Source of the DNA: Rugalucina vietnamica
Taxonomy: Eukaryota; Mollusca; Bivalvia; Lucinida; Lucinidae
Assembly (NCBI GenBank): GCA_964017185.1
Contig: OZ024870.1
Location: 34,475,139-34,539,138 of the forward strand
DNA length: 64,000 nt
Direction of reading: 5' to 3'
The notes beneath the pieces are model-generated. The model searched no databases. It had not been told where the DNA came from and saw nothing but the letters and a program-made list of their open reading frames with translations. The position numbers were made by a program, and so were the translations under genes. Below are positions 10,181-21,998 of the stretch, one piece after another (position 1 is the first letter of the stretch; every line of letters begins with the position of its first letter).

Positions 10181-10427
10181 TTATTTATTTTTTTAGTTCA
10201 GTTTTACGTCCCTTTCAAGCTTATTTCAGCTCATATGAGACGGGCCAATCAGTAGGTGGGGCGAAAACGGGATAACCCCGAGAAAAACCACCTGACACAC
10301 CCGCAAGCAGAACTTGGCTTGTCTCACATGTGGCCAGAGCGGGGCTCGAACCCACACCAGACACATAGGTGAGATGATCGAGTGATTAAGAAACAGCGCT
10401 CTTGACCGCTCGGCCACGGGGGCCGCC
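10181..10427 (-). mobile_element. tRNA-derived SINE with 12-bp target duplication
   Basis: On the minus strand the head is tRNA-like, with an A box in GTGGCCGAGCGGTCAAGAG and a B box GGTTCGAGCCC, most like tRNA-Ser/Leu. The body reads GGTTTTTCTCGGGGTTATCC and the 3' end is GGGACGTAAAACTGAAC plus an A-rich tail. GCTCCTTTCTTA flanks it perfectly on both sides (10169-10180 and 10428-10439). That is the hallmark of LINE-driven insertion. Confidence 0.88.
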
Positions 10428-10515
10428 GCTCCTTTCTTAGATAATGATACGTGTATATCTGTTTTGATCATTTAGCATTTTATCATCACATGTTTCTTTT
10501 GCTGAGAGCACAATT

Positions 10516-10749
10516 GAGCCGCGACGCGAGAAAACCGATCTTCGAAATTTACGAACAAGTCCGAAACAAACCGGCATGTAGAGTCGTAGAAGAAAGCTTG
10601 AAATGTTGGACTTAAGTAGAGGAGGAATAATTATTATACTATCAGTGTATCGAAAACAAAGGCGCTGATCAGCTGTGCAGTTACTGCACAGCTCATCCGC
10701 GCCTTTGTTTTCGCATATGCAAATTGTTGGTTTTCTCATGCGAAGGCTC
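10516..10749 (+). mobile_element. MITE-1 copy
   Basis: Starts GAGCCGCGACGCGAGAAAACC, ends TTGGTTTTCTCATGCGAAGGCTC-like. The central palindrome differs from other copies in its loop half (AGCTGTGCAGTTACTGCACA), but both halves changed together and still pair. No clear target duplication. Confidence 0.8.
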
Positions 10750-11455
10750 ATATGGCAAGTATTTTTTAAATAAAGGGTCGATTACTGAACATCGTGTTCA
10801 GAACTTTTAACTTGTCATTAGCTTCCCCTTGATATAAAAATGTCGCCGGATGGGCAAACGGATTCATGCTTTTATCTGAAAATGTATCGTTAATGGCAGA
10901 ATGTGTAATTTAGTCGACTTAGCTCGCTTCTTGTTCGCTTTGTGTGTAAAAATTGCATCCCCAGCGCCTATACGGAATATCAAGCCTCTGACTTGGAATG
11001 TCACACGCCTGAAGCCCATTGAGTATTATGAGGTGGTTTTTAAGGGTCACTAATACAATTTGAATGGATTGTTTTAATATAATGAATTTTAAGAAATATA
11101 CAAGGATCATGGGGATTAAATTATTGAAAATTAAGGTCATGTTAAATGATTTTATCCGGACATAATAATATCAGTCTATAAAAATCTAAATTGTGTCAAT
11201 TTTTACCAATAACAGTATGGAATAAAATTTCATTTTATATTAACGAAACTATCAGATAGATTACACGTACAAAAACCCAACCGAAGAACGAAAATGGACA
11301 AATGACGCTAAAATTGAACAATTTTAAGTGCTGGCTCAGATAAAAATCATGCAGGTGACTCCACATGGTGGGTAACGGATTTGGCTGATTTTCATTTGTC
11401 TGATAGGTTTTGATGACAGAACAAGAAAAATAAGGTTTATTTCAATTTTTTTCAA
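10750..11455. other. No gene recognised
   Basis: AT-rich spacer. The minus-strand ORF at 10919-11140 has no recognisable domain or splice context and is left out. Confidence 0.35.
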
Positions 11456-11460
11456 TTCTC

Positions 11461-13539
11461 GTCACCATGGCAACGGGAACTAGTATTTTGCCTAAAAATC
11501 GCTAAATTCTGCTCTAAAAATGGTATAATTCAAAATAATATTTTATGAATGTGATAAATGTTAGGTAGAATGGAACAATTCGAATAGAAACACTTAACAT
11601 AGCTTAAAGCTTTTAAGCCAAAACAACATTGATTTTATTCAGCTTGGCGTTGCCATGACAACGCATATTATACCACTAAGTCAAAAAATATGAAAAAGGC
11701 ATTTTTGGCTGTTTTCAGATCAATTTATCGCAACTTCAGTAGACTGATATTGATATGCAGTAACACTTAATTTATAAAGCAACTCTTATATTACATGTTT
11801 CCACAATAAAACGCTTTGCCTTTTCATATACACGGTTGCCATAGCAACAAATCGAACACCACTGAAGTTAAAAATCTAAAATTTACATTTTGGAGGGTTT
11901 TCAGGTAAGCTTATATCAGCTTCTAATCACTGGTGGATATATTTTGTAGCAGTGTACCAAGAAAGGAACTTATGATTTATCATATACAATAATAGAAAAA
12001 ATAGCTTGGTAATTTACCTGGTTGCCATGGCGACAACTATAATGCTACAAAGGAAAATTATCTAAAATATTGATTTTTGGGTTGTTTTCACACCAAGATA
12101 TTGACACTTCAGTAGACTGATGTAAACATGATATTGCCGTTTAATTGTAAAGTAAGTATTATATTACAAGTTTCAACAACAGAACCCTTTGCCTTTTCAT
12201 ATACATGGTTGCCATAGCAACAGATCGACAACCACTTGAGGCAAAAATGTAAAATTTACAATTTGGAGGGTTTTCAGGTAAGTTTATGTCAACTTCTAAT
12301 CACTGATTGATTTATTTTGTAGCATTGTACAAAGAAAGCAACTATTGATTTATCATATTCAATAATAAAAAAGACAGCTTGGTCACTTACCTGGTTGCCA
12401 TGGCGACATTTATAATGTTACAAGGGACAAATATCAAAAATATTGATTTTTTTTTGTTGTTTTCACACCAAATTATTGCCACTTCAGTAGACTAATTTGA
12501 ACATGAATTTGATTTAGAATTATAAAGTAAGTACTATATTACAAGTACAACACTTCGTAAATTAATACGTGTGGTTGCCATAGCAACAAACCGAACACCA
12601 CTGGAGGAAAAAAAACGGCTAAAATTTACATTTTGGGGGTTTACAGGTAAGTTTATATCAGTTTCTTTTCACTTGTGGATTTGTTCTGTAACATTGAACC
12701 AAGAAAGCAAATAGTGATTTATCATATCCGATAATAAAAATGACAACTTGGTCACTTACCAGGTTGCCATGGCGACAACTAAAATGCTACAGAAGAAAAT
12801 ATCTAAAATAAAGAATTTTTTGGTTGTTTTCGCACCAAATTATTGCGACTTCAGTAGACTGATGTTAACATGATATTGAATATTAATTATAAAGTAAGTA
12901 TTTTCTTATAAGTTTATATAATAAAACGCTTTGCAAGTTAAAATGCATGATTGCTATAGCAACAAGTTGAACACCACTGGAGAAATATATTTAAACGTGA
13001 CATTTTAGGGTGGGTGGGTCGGGGAGGGTGGAGGAGCCTTCTGATCATTTATATCGGCATCTGGAAAATTATCGGTATTTATTTTGTCACATTGCATCAG
13101 TAAACCAACAATTGTTTTATCATGCTCGATGATGAAAAGACAGTATGATCACTTACCTTGTAACCATGACAACAACAAAGTCACACCTGAAGATGAATGT
13201 CCAAAATTGGAATTTTCTGCTGTTTTGAGACTCAATTCTTGTAAATTCTGTAGACAATTTTTGTTATGAAAATGTATAATGATCTAGAAGTATCAAATAC
13301 ATCATTTGTTCAAAAGATTTAACCATTTGAAAATTCAAATACTGGTTACCATGACAACAACAATGTCATTCTTTGACAGCCGCCCAAAATTGGCATTTTC
13401 TGCTGTTTTGAAACTCATTTATTGCAAATTCAGTAGACTGATATTGAAATTAAGTTTTGTCATGTAAAGTGTCTCTGATATTACGTGTCCGGAAAAATAA
13501 AACCCTTTGCAAACTCAAATACCTGGTTGACATGACAAC
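11461..13539. repeat. Periodic array of X-box-like palindromes, about 187 bp apart
   Basis: Twelve versions of GTTGCCATGGCAAC start at 11461, 11649, 11835, 12021, 12208, 12394, 12574, 12763, 12950, 13160, 13345 and 13526. Spacing is mostly 185-189 bp. In the central part GTTGCCATGGCGAC and GTTGCCATAGCAAC alternate, and a second landmark, TTCAGTAGACTGAT, recurs every other unit. The true unit is therefore about 373 bp with two motifs. The sequence between motifs has diverged much more than the motifs. The motif fits the RFX-family X-box. Whether it is bound is unknown. Confidence 0.85.
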
Positions 13540-13560
13540 AACAGAAACACCTGAAGACAA

Positions 13561-14239
13561 ATGTTCAAAACTTGATTTTTTTCCTCTGTTTTGAAACCAA
13601 GAGCTTGTAACCTAAGTTGTCTGATATCGATATGAAATTCTACTATAATTGCGAATCAACTAGATCTTCAAAAATGTGTTTCCAGGTACGAGTGAAAGTG
13701 CATAAAACAAGCACAATTAAAACTGCTCCTGAATTAACTATTGTTAATTTTAAAAAAAGCTTTAACTTGAAAAATGAAGTCGTTCCCCTTGAAAATAAGA
13801 TTTCTTTAAATTTTAGTTATTCTTGAATTTTCGGAAAATATATAACTACTTTCAAGCTGAAACAAACAAATTTCATAGTAAACACTTCAATATATATATT
13901 TTTTTTCGTTCCTTTATACTCTTCATACTGTTCCTCTAAATTCTTTCCAACGTGCACTTCTGTGTAATAAAATGAATGCAGTTCAAGATACATTGTACGA
14001 GACGCAATTGTGCTGTGATTTTCATTTTTCGTGCGGTCTCCCGCAGGCTTTAGATGTCCTAGCTCCGATTTTGAATTAGTCTATACTGCTACAACATCAA
14101 GTGTTTAAAAACGTTAGACCGTTACCACGCCATAGGGAGCATCGTCAAGAGACTGCGATGATCGTGCAGCCACCGCATGTTTTTTTTTTATGATAATTTG
14201 GTGACAAAAAATTGTACAGACATCGTTTGTTTGATGTTA
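13561..14239. other. No gene recognised
   Basis: AT-rich spacer after the X-box array. The small ORF at 13617-13826 is lysine-rich without recognised features. Confidence 0.3.
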
Positions 14240-14355
14240 AAATTGATGCTTAACGTCCCAGTCAACGGCTAAGATCAGGTCGGGACGTTGTCTCCATTTC
14301 CGGGACTTTTACCCAAAACATCCAACAAGTGCTTGATATATAACCATACAACAAA
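14240..14355 (-). repeat. SINE/LINE 3'-tail-like repeat
   Basis: Minus strand reads AAAAGTCCCGGAAATGG, then GTTGACTGGGACGTTAAG. A related piece lies at 29590-29660 (AAAAGTCCCAAAAATG, then TTGACTGGGGCGTAAAG). The GGGACGT(T)AAA ending resembles that of the SINE at 10181-10427. It overlaps the last codons of the ORF below. Confidence 0.5.
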
Positions 14356-14600
14356 GCCACAACCGCTATGACTTGAAACCACTTTTCCTCGGCAGGCTCA
14401 TCATGAGCGGTTAACCAGTAATAAGATGCAGTCAGCAGTGTAAAAGCTTTGCCTGGAGGCACAAGAAACCCATCTATTTCTTCGGGCCCCAACGGGCGGG
14501 GCCCGTACAGTGATCGCCGGTAAGGAGACCGAAAAGGCTCAGTCAGAAATCGTAGGGATTCGTCATAGACATCTTCCGACGATCTCCGTATGGTTTTCAC
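14262..14600 (-). CDS. Possible small membrane protein, unrecognised
   Basis: A 112-codon minus-strand ORF beginning MKTIRRSSEDVYDESLRF. It has a proline/arginine-rich middle (RSPYRRSLYGPRPLGPEEI) and one strong hydrophobic segment near residues 73-97 (WFQVIAVVALLYGYISST). A TGG GTAAAA just after this segment could be a splice donor. If so, the real product continues elsewhere and the last 17 codons, which lie in a repeat tail, are intronic. Composition is richer in CpG than the neighbours. I do not recognise the family. A chance ORF is possible. Confidence 0.35.
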   Translation of the reverse strand: MKTIRRSSEDVYDESLRFLTEPFRSPYRRSLYGPRPLGPEEIDGFLVPPGKAFTLLTASYYWLTAHDEPAEEKWFQVIAVVALLYGYISSTCWMFWVKVPEMETTSRPDLSR

Positions 14601-14762
14601 TCAGAACGTGGACGAAAGTAAGAGCAAGAAATCGTACGATGCCTGTATGAATTCTTAACATGCCCGTGATCACCTACGATGTCTAAAATAGCAGACCAAC
14701 TTGAAAATCGCACGATGATCGGGGTAAATGTAACCAAGGCATTGATGAGGACCCAGGAATGG

Positions 14763-14764
<2 letters not shown>

Positions 14765-14805
<41 letters not shown>

Positions 14806-14856
14806 AGTGAGTGACACACTGGTCTATGGACAAACGCGCTCCAGGTGTGTTGAGAG

Positions 14857-14890
<34 letters not shown>
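14765..14890. repeat. Two long poly(A) tracts
   Basis: A run of about 39 A near 14766-14804 and another of about 34 A near 14857-14890, separated by 52 bp that begins CAGTGAGTGACACACTGG. They may mark retroposed tails, but I see no target duplications. Read in frame they create spurious poly-Lys or poly-Phe ORFs. Confidence 0.7.
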
Positions 14891-14891
<1 letters not shown>

Positions 14892-15560
14892 AGCAACAAC
14901 AACGCTCAAAGCAAGTTCAACGAGAGACGCGTTAGAAACGCGTCACATAAGCGTTGTCAGGTGGCGAATTCGCAATGTACTCGTATTGGCACGCTATGCA
15001 TTGCAAATCGTGCAAGTCGAAAGACTGTCTTGTAATTTATGTGCGATCTCTTACGACAGGTCGCGATTCATACTATCGCCTGCCCCGCAACGGAATGCGA
15101 CTGTTTTGTTTTCTACCCGTTCTCCGAGGCTGCAAACCGTGACCGGCGTGCGACTCTCAAGGTACAGCTGTCTTGTTATACCTGAAGGTAGGCCTACGAT
15201 ACGTCAAAACACTGCAAGACTGGTGTGAAGCGGCTAGGCATATTGTGCATGATTCGATCAACATCGTCATTCACCTGTGATCGTCAAATACACAGTTTAT
15301 GTCGATACACGTTGCTTTTATGACAGTTAACTTGAATTTATATGTACTAGGGTGAGGGTGTTCTTGAATGGAATTCAGTGAGGCGGAGCCAACTCCGTTC
15401 CACGCCGTTACAGCCTCATGTTCGCGGACGAATGGTTTAGCTACTCGCCGTGTGAATCGTGGATTGCAGGTTCTACCCCGCTCTTCTTCAGTCGTTCGGA
15501 TGAGTCTTTTAACCCATGCCACGACGTAAGCTGTCATGACACTGATGGAAAAATCCAAAG
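14891..15560. other. CpG-rich stretch with a minus-strand ORF
   Basis: CpG dinucleotides are much denser here than in the flanks. A 95-codon minus ORF (15271-15558) reads MDFSISVMTAYVVAWVKRL and continues in basic sequence, with no recognised domain. It could be a promoter-associated region or first exon for the ORF at 14262-14600, but no splice pair joins them convincingly. Confidence 0.3.
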
Positions 15561-16960
15561 GTGGAGGTGTATACGATAGACAGGAAACTTCAAGTCAAAA
15601 ATGCGTACTGCTTTTACTAAAGCATAATCTTTATGATAGATTTCAAGGGAAGTAACTTAAAACAAAACCTCAATGTTTTAAGGTCAAGAATATGAACAAA
15701 TTTTGATTAATATTATTGTATTTTTTTAGATTACAATCAATCAGTTTAATTTTTCAAGTATACTTTTAATAGTTTAAAAGTGATTTACGCGTTTACAACT
15801 GAAAATATCAATTATAATTCTAAGTAAGTTTAACATGATAATACAGTTTATTTTTGCTGCTATATATTCATGATTTTACAAGATTGGTTTTTAACGTCCT
15901 ATTAGGTTTTTTTGCCGTTTTCTATTACTTCTACTGTTTATTTTTAAAATAATAGAACGTCCGTACTGGGTTATCTTCGTGTCAGTGTACTGAAATATCA
16001 CGCTGACGAAAGGAATAATTCGTGTTTTAATGGAAGACGTAATTCCCACATTGTTGCATGTTCAAATTTGCATTTTATTTCTAATAAGACCACATTTTAC
16101 TTGTCTTAATTGTCAATTAAGGGTCCACGCGACTTGGCACGTGAGGATGAAAGCACGTGACGACTGACGCCACGTCATACTAATCTAACGTCTTGTGACG
16201 TCAAATGCGTTCCATCTTTCTATTCTTTTCCGTCTTTTTACTTATTTCGTAGCTTCTTAAAAACACAAGAATTTCATGTTGTGTTTTCAATAAGTATTGT
16301 CACATGATTTTTGTCACATGACTCTTTGTCTTAGCAACGTCGCGCGGTTTGGTTACCGGCTTCAAGAAGAAATTCTACTGCTAAACGGGACACCAGCGCA
16401 GTAAGAAATACCTAGGCGCAAACATGTACAAAATACGGCATCAAAAGTGATTTGGCAACGCGTTTTATTTTTGGAAAATGTAGAAGAGAGGTTAAACTGC
16501 ATTTTCATGTATATTATGTATAATAACTCGTCTACTGAAGTGACCAAAATTTGACTTGAAAATTGAAGACATTTTCCCATAGACTTCAAGGCAAACTTGT
16601 AAAAGTGTGTTTAAAACTTCAATCGTAATTTTCTCTAAAACTGCTGGACAATTTTCAAAAATATTTCAGAGGTCAAATACTACCATAACGGCCTTCATAT
16701 AAAATAAATTTCATCAAAATCTGTTATACTCGATGTGGAGTGAATTTTCAATTTTGCATGATTTTTATGTGAACCGGCACTTAAGGTCCTTGCATAATAT
16801 ATCATGTTATTCAGTCCTATTAAACTTCAAGTTCTATACAAAATGAAAATTCCTGCTTCTCAGTGATTTTTCCATTCATTCCACTTATTCTACTACCACT
16901 AAGATTATTCGGTGACAGAGTACTATTCAAATATTACCAAGGATCAGGAAGTGATAATTG
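15561..16960. other. No gene recognised; CRE-like cluster
   Basis: AT-rich spacer. Between 16138 and 16205 there are CACGTGA twice, CACGTCA and TGACGTCA, an unusual local cluster of E-box and CRE-type motifs. No ORF with family features starts nearby, so I do not call a promoter. Confidence 0.3.
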
Positions 16961-17278
16961 TACTAGTCATTTGTAACCAAGGTTACGGGGGAGGGCGGGG
17001 GATAGCCGTGGAAATGAGCGGGGCTTTGACCAAAGTTTTGCCACGGCAGTGCGGGGAAAATACCTGGAGTTTGCTTTATGTATGCAAAAAAGGCCGTGAA
17101 TGAAAAGATAACAGGCTGCCGGAGAAAACAGCAGTGGTGCCTGCCGGAGAAAACAGCAGTGGGTTTACCAACAAGCAGTCCCCGCAGGGTGGGGCTTTTA
17201 GCGGGGATTTGCTGGACCAAAAGTCAAAGTCACCCCCTATTCCCCGGGCCTGGGGGCCGTGGTTACAAATGACTAGTG
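16961..17278. mobile_element. CACTA-like MITE, about 318 bp
   Basis: The right end in complement reads CACTAGTCATTTGTAACC and the left end reads TACTAGTCATTTGTAACC. The ends continue inward into G-rich sequence (GGGGGAGGGCGGGGG, with complement at the right). Inside is a direct repeat of GCCGGAGAAAACAGCAGTGG (about 17117 and 17143). The CACTA start suggests the EnSpm/CACTA group. No matching target duplication is seen. Confidence 0.6.
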
Positions 17279-17572
17279 CATAAATAGGATAATTATCCAA
17301 GCATTCTGTTATAAATGCACAGTTATAAAACTAAAATGAATGTAATAAAAAGAATAATAACATTCTCGTATTCATAAATGATTACGCTGTCGAAATTGGG
17401 GTGTGTTATGTCCCATGGAACTGTGTTATGTCCCATTGCACCACTCATTCATTCGAGATTATCTGCCGTGTTTGGAAGGTCGGGTTGGCAGATCACATGA
17501 TGCATAGCGTCTATAATAGCACAGCTATTCGATACAAGGTGTCATATAAGGTACAATCTCTGACTTACTGCG

Positions 17573-17650
17573 TCAGGGAGTCAGTGGTTAGAGCATTGGA
17601 TTTCTATCCCGGCGATCCGGGTTCGAATCCCATCAGGGACGTGGGATTTT
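17573..17650 (+). repeat. tRNA-like SINE head
   Basis: A box AGTGGTTAGAGCATTGG and B box GGTTCGAATCC are well spaced for a tRNA promoter. The 5' and 3' arms do not form a 7-bp acceptor stem, so this is a tRNA-derived SINE or tRNA relic rather than a working tRNA gene. The downstream extent of the element is unclear. Confidence 0.6.
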
Positions 17651-18061
17651 TTCAAACTATGCATCATTTCTTAGTTAAATTTGTAAGAAGATACTTTCAC
17701 AAAAATTCATTATCGGCTATACTCAAAACAAATCTAAATAGACTCGAGCCCTGACAAGTTTTACTTTGTGTTTTTGAAACCTTTTAGAAAAGTATGATGG
17801 CGTAAGAATCAATTTCTTTCATGTTTTAATGTTTGCAAGTTTATTTTATTTATTAGAAATTTAATGACAACATATACACATACATATATACTAATGACAA
17901 TTTACAAAAGCATTTCACATATGAGCATATCATATATACATATACATGGGTCAAGGGATTAGATGTAGGCTAGGCCTGTGATTATCCTCTCCCAGACGGT
18001 ATTGTATGCGTGAGTTGATAATTGTATAGAAAGGGCGATTGCTAATGATGATATATGTGGT

Positions 18062-18065
<4 letters not shown>
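17651..18065. other. No gene recognised
   Basis: AT-rich DNA with alternating TATATACATA runs near 17875-17945. Part of it may be the body of the SINE that starts at 17573. Confidence 0.3.

Positions 18066-18121
<56 letters not shown>
18066..18121. repeat. (GA)n microsatellite
   Basis: About 28 uninterrupted GA dinucleotides. Confidence 0.95.
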
Positions 18122-18123
<2 letters not shown>

Positions 18124-18644
18124 TTCCTAGTCTTACTTGACATAGTTAGTAAAATTAAAACTTCAAAAATCAATATATGAATGCGCATTAGTTACAGGTA
18201 CTGAAACGGTATGGTAGTGGTGTATCGGTAATTCGTTTTACCTCGCTAGCCATGAAACGACGTTTATTTAGTACCGTTAATCAAGGAAGGACTTGAAAGT
18301 GTTGAACAGGCGTGTTTCTGCATCTAGTTTTCACTTTTAACGGTAAAATGAGTGCCTTAACGGTAACGCAGGTAAGTTGTTAACAGTTTTTCTTGTGTAA
18401 TGACAGTTAGATTGTATTTTATTACATTTATATCCAGTTTTATGCAGGCTTTTGTGTTCTAATTGCGGTAAAGTTTTTGTGTATTCAAGTACAGTGCATG
18501 TGCAAAAGATAAAGCTGGTTTCATCGATTTTCTTCAAGAAGTATTTTCATTTATTTTTTGAAAGGAAAATAATATTTATTCTACTTTTACAAAACTTTTG
18601 CAGGAAGGGCTAGCAGAGATATTTATTAAATGTTACTAAAGTTG
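18122..18644. other. No gene recognised
   Basis: Spacer between the (GA)n tract and the 3' end of the LINE on the minus strand. Small ORFs show no family features. Confidence 0.3.
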
Positions 18645-18694
18645 TTTTTTTTTTTTTTTCCATGATATAGTATTATCATTTTAACATTTAGATT

Positions 18695-21600
18695 TTAGGT
18701 AAGTCTTTTTGTGTCGTTAATGTATTTGAAAATAATTTCCATAAGTTGTTGATTTTCTACGTCTGAAAGTTGTGCACATCCATGTAATAAGTCTACCTCA
18801 TTTATTTCTATTGTTTCGTAAATAGTTGGTTGGGAGATTAAACTGTTCATGAGCTCCATTCTTTGGAGTTGGTATTTTTTGCAATGGAATAAGAAATGTT
18901 TTCTTGTTTCAGGCACCATGCAGTGATTACAATTGGGAGATTCCAATAGATGGTCATTGCGGAGATCTGCGTTTAATTGGCTTTTATGGTTTCTAAGTTG
19001 GCACAGTAAGATATTATTTTTTCTATTTCCATAGCAGTAATATTTTGGGGGCTGTTTTATTTGTTTCTTAATGGCTTGTTTAAATGAATATAGGGAAGTT
19101 GCATTTTTAAGTGGGGTGTCTAAGTCATTCCATAGGTCAGTAGTTGCAATGAAAAAGCTTTTTTGGTAAGAGACAGTCCGAGGGGTAGGGTGTCTTAAGT
19201 TTGTGGATCTCAGGTTGTAACCAGTTTCATGAGTATTGAATTTTGTAACTATGTCGTTAATGTAAGACGGGGCTTCATTATTTAAAATTTTATAGAATTG
19301 TATAAGTTTTGCATGTTTTCTCCTTGTAGCAAGAGAACAAAGACCAACTTCGTTGTACAGGACATCATGGTCTGTTCCCTTCCGGAGACCAGTAATAATC
19401 CGAATTGCATCAAGTTGGATTGATTCAAGTAAGTCTGATTGTTGTTTGGTGCAGTTATCCCAAATGATATTTCCATATTCTAAGATTGGCCTTATAAATG
19501 ATGTGTAAAATCGTAGTAGTGACTTTCTATCTATGTCATATTATAACATTCTCATGATATTCAGACGTGTAGCTGCTTTTTCATAAATTTTCTGAATATG
19601 TTCAGCCCATGTTGCATCAGAAGAAAGAGTGATTCCTAAATGTGTATGTGTTTTATTATCTGTAATTACAATATTATTGAATTTAGCATCATCCCAGTTT
19701 GTTTCATGTTTTCTTGTAAAGGTCATAGACTTTGTCTTTGTCTGGTTTAGTATTATCAGCCAATCATCTGCCCAGTCAGCACTGACATATCGGGCCGCCA
19801 ACGGGCCTCCATTGCAAACACAGCGGCCCGCTGTCGGCTGCCGTCAACGGGCCCCTGGCGGGGATGCAACTCGGCAAATCAACGGCCCGCTGTCGGAAAA
19901 CCGCTATGTTGCCGCGATGTTGCCCCCATTTTACCGACATGCAAAACTTTAAGGAATTAAAGGTTTATTTATAGAATATCGCATACTTTTGCGTTTGCAG
20001 ACTTCGTAAACGAAGACTCTGCGTGTATTAGAACATGAAAGAAGACATGCCCATGAACACACAAGATGTTCTACGACACCAGAGGCGTCTATATGAATAT
20101 AATACATTATGTCATTAATTATCTATATATAATTACAAATTTATTTCGAAGTTGAAGTGCCATTAGATTGACCAAAACAAGTTATACACTTAGAAAAGTT
20201 AAATAATCACTATCTGTTATGAATTATCATGTACATATTTATCAAAACACCTTTATTTAAGAACAATGTGTAAAAATAACGAAAAGTCGATGTTATCGAT
20301 TTTGTTGTTTCCCTTTAATAAAGCTCCTAGCCGTTGACGGGCCGACAGCGGGCCCTCTTGAGTTTTTGTTTGTTACGTTTTGTGTTACGTTTGTGAAACA
20401 CTCAATGATCAAACACTCAATAAATAAATGAGTTCTAGTTATTAGGAAGCAAGAATGTATCGTTCAAAAATCAGCTTCTTGTAGGGCATTGTCCTATTTC
20501 GTGCCCCTGGCGGGCCGTCGTTGGGCCGATATGCAAAGATGTCGCTGACGGACCGCCAGCGGCCCGCTTACTACTCTAAGAGAATGTGAATTTTTTTCAA
20601 AGATCAAAGATTTTTCTTTCTTAGCCATTTCTACATAATAAAGAAATGGATTAATGTCAATTCCTGACACTGATATGTATTTTTGTCAGACAATTTGTAT
20701 CTCGGGCCCATGACGGGCCGTCATGGGGCCGATATGCCGCGATGCCCACTTAATGCCGCTGACGGGCCGATATATGCATGCTGGCTGGGTGACCATTGAG
20801 CAATTTCAATGAGATCTTCATTTAACAATTGAATTGATTCTTGGTTCTCAATGACTGTAAAAAGGGTAGTATCATCGGCAAATAATCTAATGTTTGTGTT
20901 AATTTTTTCAACAATGTCATTTACATAAAGCAGGAAAAGATATGGCCCTAGAACTGATCCCTGAGGGACACCAGCTGTAGTTGTCATCCATGTTGATTTT
21001 GAACCTTCATTTATTACCCTCTGATGCCTATTACAAACATAGCTTTCAAACCATTTATGCAAATTTCCATTTATTCCATACTTCTTTAATTTATACAATA
21101 ACCCTCGATGCCATACTTTATCAAACGCTTTGCTAACGTCGCAGAATATAAATTTAATATCTTTTTCTTTGTCAAGATTTTCTATAATTATATGATAGAT
21201 TTCCAATAGTTGGTTTGTGGTTGAATCCTTAGGTCTAAATCCTGATTGGTATTTTGTTAAAATTTCATGTTCTTGAAGATAGTTATATAAGTATTTAAAA
21301 ATAATTTTTTCTAAAATTTTTCCAAGACAACTAGTGATAGATATGGGCCTGTAGTTAGTTGGATCATTTTTATTCCCCTTGCCTTTAAAGATTGCCGAGA
21401 CATTTGCCATTTTCCATTGACATGGTACTTGGCCTAGTTGTAGAGATTTATTAAATAGCAGTGTTAAAGGTTTTACTAGATGATGGCCAAAAGTCTTAAT
21501 TAATTTTGGGCTAATTTCATCGGGGCCACCAGGTTTGTTTATGTTTAAATTGTCTAGTTGATCTTTTACGTCTTGTTCTAATACTATAATAGAGTCAAGG

Positions 21601-21998
21601 GTGAAGTTAGGATTATTTAAATTTTCAGGTAAATTAGGTTCAGCTCCTATTGTTGATATTCCTGCAAAATGCTCATTTAGAGTTTGTGCTTTTTCAAAAG
21701 GATGGATTTGCGGCTGCCCATTACGAATAAGCGGAGGTGGTGGTTTGTTCTTGTTTTTTAATTTTGTTATGTCATTTGCAATTCTATACCAGGCTTTTGG
21801 TGAAAGGCCAGGATCAGATAATTTTGTCTGTAGATTTGACATATAAGATTTTTTTGCATCCCGTATAAGTTGAACTACTTCATTTCTTTTACTTTTGTAT
21901 TTGCTCCAGTTTTGCTCTGTACTTTTGTTTTTTGCTTTCAGATAGAGCCGATCTCGTTGCCTCATGGTTCTGCGGATGTTGGTATTCATCCATGGTCA
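18695..21998 (-). pseudogene. LINE ORF2 reverse transcriptase, interrupted
   Basis: The minus-strand ORF starts inside the protein at PWMNTNIRRTMRQRDR. The reverse transcriptase carries DVSKAFDKVWHRGLLYKL, GVPQGSVLGP and LFADDT. After IEIAQWS the frame enters an inserted element. It resumes at 19769 as DDWLIILNQTKTKSMTF and runs to the C-terminal CNHCMVPETRKHFLFHC and a stop at 18695. Removing 1021 bp (element plus a 2-bp duplication) rejoins QWS-DDW in frame. One TAA at 19541-19543 (after LNIMRML) is the only other break I see, so the copy was fairly young when the second element landed. Confidence 0.88.
19771..20789. mobile_element. 1019-bp TIR element inside the LINE
   Basis: The left end is CCCAGTCAGCACTGACATAT and the right end in complement is CCCAGCCAGCATGCATATAT. 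Both continue as CGG(G/C)CCG. TG flanks both sides and probably is a 2-bp target duplication. Subterminal regions are GC-rich and hold many variants of ACGGGCC, GGCCGATATG and CCCGCTGTCGG, as transposase-binding clusters often do. The middle is AT-rich with no transposase ORF. Superfamily unknown. Confidence 0.8.

Noticed and set aside
15271-15558. 95-codon minus ORF as a definite gene
   Set aside because: CpG-rich and open, but no splice partner, domain or family; described only within the CpG-rich stretch.
17573-17650. Functional tRNA gene
   Set aside because: A and B boxes are good, but no acceptor stem forms.
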